Assembly: GCA_002429595.1 (NCBI GenBank)
Contig: DJAM01000065.1
Span: 1-9,700 of the forward strand
Direction of reading: 5' to 3'
Length of the DNA: 9,700 nucleotides
DNA from: Coxiellaceae bacterium UBA6002
GTDB taxonomy: Bacteria > Pseudomonadota > Gammaproteobacteria > UBA6002
In this document: in pieces, positions 6,543 to 9,700 of the stretch
Layout of the letters: every line of letters begins with the position of its first letter
How positions within the stretch are numbered: the first letter of the stretch is position 1
The notes under the pieces: generated by a model
The model's database searches: none
The model's input: the letters and a program-made list of their open reading frames with translations, nothing else
What the model was told of the DNA's origin: nothing
Position numbers and translations under genes: made by a program

Positions 6543-8453
6543 ATGCAGAAAAAAGCCATTAAACTAGATTTATCACTCAGCGATACTCAAGTGGATGAGC
6601 TATTAGCAGCAAGGATTGGCACCGCAACTATAAAACCAGAATTGGTACTTCCCGAACAAATTCGAAGTCCAGAAAGTTATAACCGTTTTCGTGAACAAGA
6701 AGTTAAAGATCAATACCGAACTAAATTACTAGAGTCTTTATCTGTTGCATTAGGCAAAGACTCTAAATTACTACAAGAGCTTCTGATTTCTCTGGACACG
6801 AATGGCGCTGTTACTTTTGGTAACGTGATTGATACTGATCGATTTGCTGCGCTCATTCAAAAATACACCGAGAAATTAAAAACTAATGGTAGTCAAAGTT
6901 GGATTCATTCTTATATTAATTTCGCCAATCATCCAGATTTTCTGACTGATCAAAATTATTGTGCAGCATTTTTTCACCCACTGTTAGTGTTGATGATGTC
7001 TTATGCAGTAGGCGGCCCTATTAGAATTGTCGACGTGCGCGGCAAAGATGCCGAGCCATTAGCGGTGCAAGCACAAGATAACATGCTACATATTGACAAT
7101 ACGCCGTTTCGTAAAGAATTTAAGGTTATTGTGACATGGAAAAAAGGTGAAGTAAGTGGTCCTTCGGGGCAGAATTTCGTCTTTATACCTGGAACGCATA
7201 AAGGAGTGCGTAATTGCCAAGTGTCACCAGAAGGTAAAGCTTGGTCAACGGAAGACGGTTCTATTTTTATTACTCCAGAATCAGTGGCCACAGTGTTCGA
7301 ACTTCAAAATGAAATATTGCATACACCGCCCACTGTAGTTGAGGTGACGCACAAAACCAAACCACTCACAACAGTATTCGAGGCGGGAGCCTTAGTACAT
7401 CATCGCTATAGAACCAAAGAGAAAAATACTCCAAGAAGTTGTATTATCGCAGCGTTTCATCGCGCCCAAGATAATCCAGGACAATTTTTAAGTAAAAAGC
7501 ATTTGGATCAATTTGCTCCTCAAGGTAGTTTGTTGCATCTCATGATGGGCTCGCATCAAGATAATACTGAGGAGAGCTTCATTGCGGCACTCGTTAATGA
7601 AACGCCTGCAATACTAGAGAAATTACAAGATATTTCAGAACGTAACAGCACTGAACTGGTTGCTTATTCTGAAAAAGTTCTTGATCATAGTGAGTTCGAG
7701 CAATGGAAAAAAACGGTTACTTCTTCACCTACTGTCGCAGATATTAAAAAAACATCCGCCTATTTCAAACTTGGTGCAGAATTAAATGCAGAATTACTGA
7801 CCAAAATGATGTCTTTTGATAAGCACGGACCGATTGATTTAATTCTTTATGGGGATGGTCATGAGGAAATTCGAAAATGGGCCCGAAATCGTATTCGTGA
7901 AATGCAACCTGCAAAATTACAAGCACGAATTCAGGAATTTGAAAAACAAGGTTTATTGCCCGATCCAAGTGTTGATAGTTTTTTGTCTTTGGGAAAACTG
8001 GAAGTTATTGCAGAACACTTGGTCGAAGTGATCAATAATCTCGCTATACCTGCAATTGAAGCAGCAAATCTTGATCCAAATGAAAAAATTACGAAATATG
8101 ATGCGTTTAGATCATTAAAGCAGCTTTGCACTGATCTAGGAGAAGCTATTGTTCGATGTAGTTCGCGTCATGCTTTCTTATCGACTAGTTTGTTTCTGTT
8201 CTGGGCTTGTGATGAACTTAAAAATTTAATTGGTAGCAAAAATATTGATTTGAAGTTGCATGAAATGCTACTTGCACATTACGTTACAACCTACATTCTA
8301 GTCGAAAAGCAGATTAGAAAAGAAGATCAGCTTATAGAAAGAAAAAATGCTACAAGCTTGATAGTTTCTAGTGGCAGTTTTGACTTTTCTGAAGAATATA
8401 AGCCAGAATCGAATAGTGACGTATTGGCACCATTAAATAATTCTAGTATGTAA
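6543..8453 (+). CDS. PhyH-like Fe(II)/2-oxoglutarate dioxygenase-like protein with unknown C-terminal half
   Basis: Large cytosolic protein, 636 aa from ATG 6543. The N-terminal half fits a phytanoyl-CoA dioxygenase (PhyH)-type double-stranded beta-helix: the metal motif H183-x-D185 in NMLHIDNTPF, the NFVFIPGTHKG segment (PGTH 216-219, matching the PGSH of PhyH proteins), a distal His at 286 or 287 in GALVHHRY, and R298 in NTPRSCIIAAFH, the place of the 2-oxoglutarate-binding Arg. Such enzymes hydroxylate or oxidise small molecules with O2 and 2-oxoglutarate. Residues ~320-600 are charged and mostly helical, with no motif I recognise and no clear membrane segment. About 90 N-terminal residues precede the core. 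An in-frame TTG at 6531 would add four residues but lacks a ribosome-binding site; GGA sits 7 nt before the ATG, itself weak. A 13-nt gap to the amidotransferase-like gene implies co-expression. The domain call is motif-based inference; the full-length architecture is unfamiliar to me. Confidence 0.85.
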   Translation: MQKKAIKLDLSLSDTQVDELLAARIGTATIKPELVLPEQIRSPESYNRFREQEVKDQYRTKLLESLSVALGKDSKLLQELLISLDTNGAVTFGNVIDTDRFAALIQKYTEKLKTNGSQSWIHSYINFANHPDFLTDQNYCAAFFHPLLVLMMSYAVGGPIRIVDVRGKDAEPLAVQAQDNMLHIDNTPFRKEFKVIVTWKKGEVSGPSGQNFVFIPGTHKGVRNCQVSPEGKAWSTEDGSIFITPESVATVFELQNEILHTPPTVVEVTHKTKPLTTVFEAGALVHHRYRTKEKNTPRSCIIAAFHRAQDNPGQFLSKKHLDQFAPQGSLLHLMMGSHQDNTEESFIAALVNETPAILEKLQDISERNSTELVAYSEKVLDHSEFEQWKKTVTSSPTVADIKKTSAYFKLGAELNAELLTKMMSFDKHGPIDLILYGDGHEEIRKWARNRIREMQPAKLQARIQEFEKQGLLPDPSVDSFLSLGKLEVIAEHLVEVINNLAIPAIEAANLDPNEKITKYDAFRSLKQLCTDLGEAIVRCSSRHAFLSTSLFLFWACDELKNLIGSKNIDLKLHEMLLAHYVTTYILVEKQIRKEDQLIERKNATSLIVSSGSFDFSEEYKPESNSDVLAPLNNSSM

Positions 8454-8466
8454 AAATGAGAAATCG

Positions 8467-9564
8467 ATGGAAGCAAAATCTATACCAATAAAAAAGATGT
8501 TAGGTCCAAAACATGAACGACTCAAAAAAATATTGGGCCGCCCTGAAAGAGCTGATATTGCAATTTCTTTTCGTGAAGAAGTAGGGCGGACACTAAACGC
8601 TGCTTATTATGATCACTATACCATCCGAAAAACCACTGGCTATCCTACGATTGGTGTTATTTCACCGACGAATCCAAATGAAAAACAGGCTGATCGTCTT
8701 GCAAATTTTACGGCTTTTATTACTGATGAAAAGCTCAAACATACATTATCCTTCGATATCGAAGCTCAGCCAAAAGTTGTGCCTAAAGTGGTTGAGAATT
8801 TACCAGAGGAAAGTGGCTTATTAGTTATCCCGGGCGCTCGTCGTTTTCCAAAGCCAGGAGAGCATCACGAGGAACGTCAACGTCATGAAGATTTGATGAT
8901 CAAAAAAGCGTTACTCACTGGTCGACCGATATTGGCAATTTGTGGCGGTTCTAGAAAGTTATGGGGTTTGATAGGCGGTCAATCTGCGGAAGTGCAAGGA
9001 CATACCTCGCCCAACATGCCAACCATCGAAGAAAACGGTGATATTGGCAATAATATTCCTCTTCATCGAATTAAACTATCAGAAAAAACCTTATTAAATG
9101 AATGCATGACCATCCCAGGCGGCGATCAGGAACCCGCAGTTAATAGCATCCATTGGGGAGTTGCAGTCCCAACCATAGAAGCATTATCCAGAGCACAAAT
9201 TAGCGCCTGGTCAACGGAACTTAATCCAGCAGAATCAGCGGAAAAAACAATTGCCACCAATACGGTAGAAGCGTTTGAGAGTAAACACGGCGTACCGTTT
9301 TTCGGAATCCAATGGCACCCCGAAGCATATTATAAGACCCAATATTCCAACCCAAAAGAAGCCCTTGAGTATCAAAGACAGCAGCGAATCATCACCTATC
9401 TAGCAAAAGCCGGCGATTCGTATCAAGCAAAACAGAAAATGCTAAAAGACTTTAAAGCAAAAGTAACTCCCGCTGAAAGTCATGCCAAAATTGGTTTTTT
9501 CAAGCCGAAAGTAGCAGCCCCAAAAATTATAACTTCAGAAAAAACATCTAGAGTCTCTCCTTAA
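8467..9564 (+). CDS. Class I glutamine amidotransferase-like protein (peptidase C26/PuuD-like)
   Basis: Protein of 365 aa with the gamma-glutamyl hydrolase / PuuD fold. Visible parts are YPTIGVISP (59-67) as the first strand, GLLVIPGARR (117-126) in place of the family's LLPGG, the nucleophile elbow PILAICGGSR with C159, and the closing GIQWHPEAYY with H284 and E286. The Cys-His-Glu triad is therefore complete. The elbow differs from the usual GICRGxQ: Gly replaces Arg after the Cys, and Arg stands where Gln is expected. Relatives cleave gamma-glutamyl amide bonds such as gamma-glutamyl-GABA or folate polyglutamate. Here about 55 basic residues precede the core and about 50 Lys-rich residues follow it; most family members are near 250 aa. 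The ATG at 8467 has only a weak GAG 6 nt upstream, so translation may depend on coupling to the preceding gene 13 nt away. Function is probably amide hydrolysis or transfer on a product of its partner; substrate unknown. Confidence 0.9.
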   Translation: MEAKSIPIKKMLGPKHERLKKILGRPERADIAISFREEVGRTLNAAYYDHYTIRKTTGYPTIGVISPTNPNEKQADRLANFTAFITDEKLKHTLSFDIEAQPKVVPKVVENLPEESGLLVIPGARRFPKPGEHHEERQRHEDLMIKKALLTGRPILAICGGSRKLWGLIGGQSAEVQGHTSPNMPTIEENGDIGNNIPLHRIKLSEKTLLNECMTIPGGDQEPAVNSIHWGVAVPTIEALSRAQISAWSTELNPAESAEKTIATNTVEAFESKHGVPFFGIQWHPEAYYKTQYSNPKEALEYQRQQRIITYLAKAGDSYQAKQKMLKDFKAKVTPAESHAKIGFFKPKVAAPKIITSEKTSRVSP

Positions 9565-9583
9565 TTGAGTTGATACTCAATTA
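9562..9583 (+). terminator. Stem-loop overlapping the stop of the amidotransferase-like gene
   Basis: TAATTGAGT (9562-9570), loop TGAT (9571-9574) and ACTCAATTA (9575-9583) form a perfect 9-bp stem that begins at the TAA stop codon itself. It is AT-rich and followed by GCCTGTTTACTCC and then TTTTT at 9597-9601, so it is an imperfect rho-independent terminator candidate at the end of the plus-strand unit. Confidence 0.45.
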
Positions 9584-9610
9584 GCCTGTTTACTCCTTTT
9601 TGGATCCTTT

Positions 9611-9700
9611 GCCATTCCCGCACTTTTTGTCATTCCTGCGCTTTTTGTCATCCCGCGCTTTCTGTCATTCCCGCGTTTTTTTGTCATTCCCGCGCAGGCG
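9611..9700. repeat. Right dRS3-like tandem repeat array (runs off the window)
   Basis: Five degenerate copies of GTCATTCCCGCG begin at 9611 (GCCATTCCCGCA), 9629, 9647 (one base short), 9664 and 9683, a period of 17-19 bp with T-rich spacers. The last copy continues as GTCATTCCCGCGCAGGCG to the window edge and is the exact reverse complement of 33-50, so the two arrays face each other as inverted repeats. ATTCCCGCGCAGGCG (9686-9700) equals the first 15 bases of the dRS3 form and would complete a hairpin just beyond the window. It lies 47 bp past the stop of the plus-strand unit. Confidence 0.8.

Noticed and set aside
7001..7291. 96-codon open frame on the minus strand inside the dioxygenase-like gene
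   Set aside because: It lies opposite a well-supported coding frame with recognisable motifs and shows no family signature of its own.
8360..8453. Acidic, Ser-rich C-terminus of the dioxygenase-like protein as a type IV secretion signal of Legionella/Coxiella type
   Set aside because: The host organism is not established and such signals are too loose to call by eye; an acidic tail alone is not evidence of secretion.
9611..9700. Regularly spaced short repeats resembling a CRISPR array
   Set aside because: Period is only 17-19 bp, the spacers are 5-7 bp of low-complexity T-rich sequence, and there are no cas genes. It is a degenerate tandem repeat.

Overview
The window is about 9.7 kb of AT-rich bacterial DNA with short GC-rich repeat patches at both ends. 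It looks like an accessory or catabolic region of a proteobacterium. The low GC, the GTCATTCCCGCG-type intergenic repeats and the enzyme mix would fit a Legionella-like gammaproteobacterium, but no marker gene fixes the taxon, so this is an inference.

Left half, minus strand (97-4997): four closely spaced genes read leftward and look like one operon. In order of transcription they are a YcaC-like isochorismatase-family hydrolase, a YtcJ-like amidohydrolase, a PheA/TfdB-type FAD-dependent aromatic monooxygenase, and a short-chain dehydrogenase (SDR). Gaps are 14, 46 and 14 nt (or a 4-nt ATGA overlap if the upstream SDR start is used). The content suggests oxidative and hydrolytic breakdown of a ring compound or amide; the substrate cannot be read from the sequence. 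The SDR has Asn where the catalytic Tyr should be.

Centre (4998-5642): a 645-bp region between the divergent units. It holds a decayed, frameshifted gene remnant on the minus strand and a good sigma70-type promoter candidate facing right (TTGATA, 17 bp, TATATT).

Right half, plus strand (5643-9564): a second SDR with an intact active site, then a two-gene unit separated by 13 nt. The first gene encodes a large protein whose N-terminal half carries the HxD...H...R pattern of a PhyH-like Fe(II)/2-oxoglutarate dioxygenase, with a helical C-terminal half I do not recognise. The second is a class I glutamine amidotransferase-fold (peptidase C26/PuuD-like) protein with a Cys-His-Glu triad and unusual N- and C-terminal extensions. 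This pair is the most interesting uncharacterised element.

Both ends: each outward-reading unit runs into a short degenerate array of GTCATTCCCGCG units. The arrays are in inverted orientation to each other, share a perfect 18-bp inverted match, and contain a sequence close to the Neisseria dRS3 repeat. The two divergent operons therefore sit inside a repeat-bounded block.
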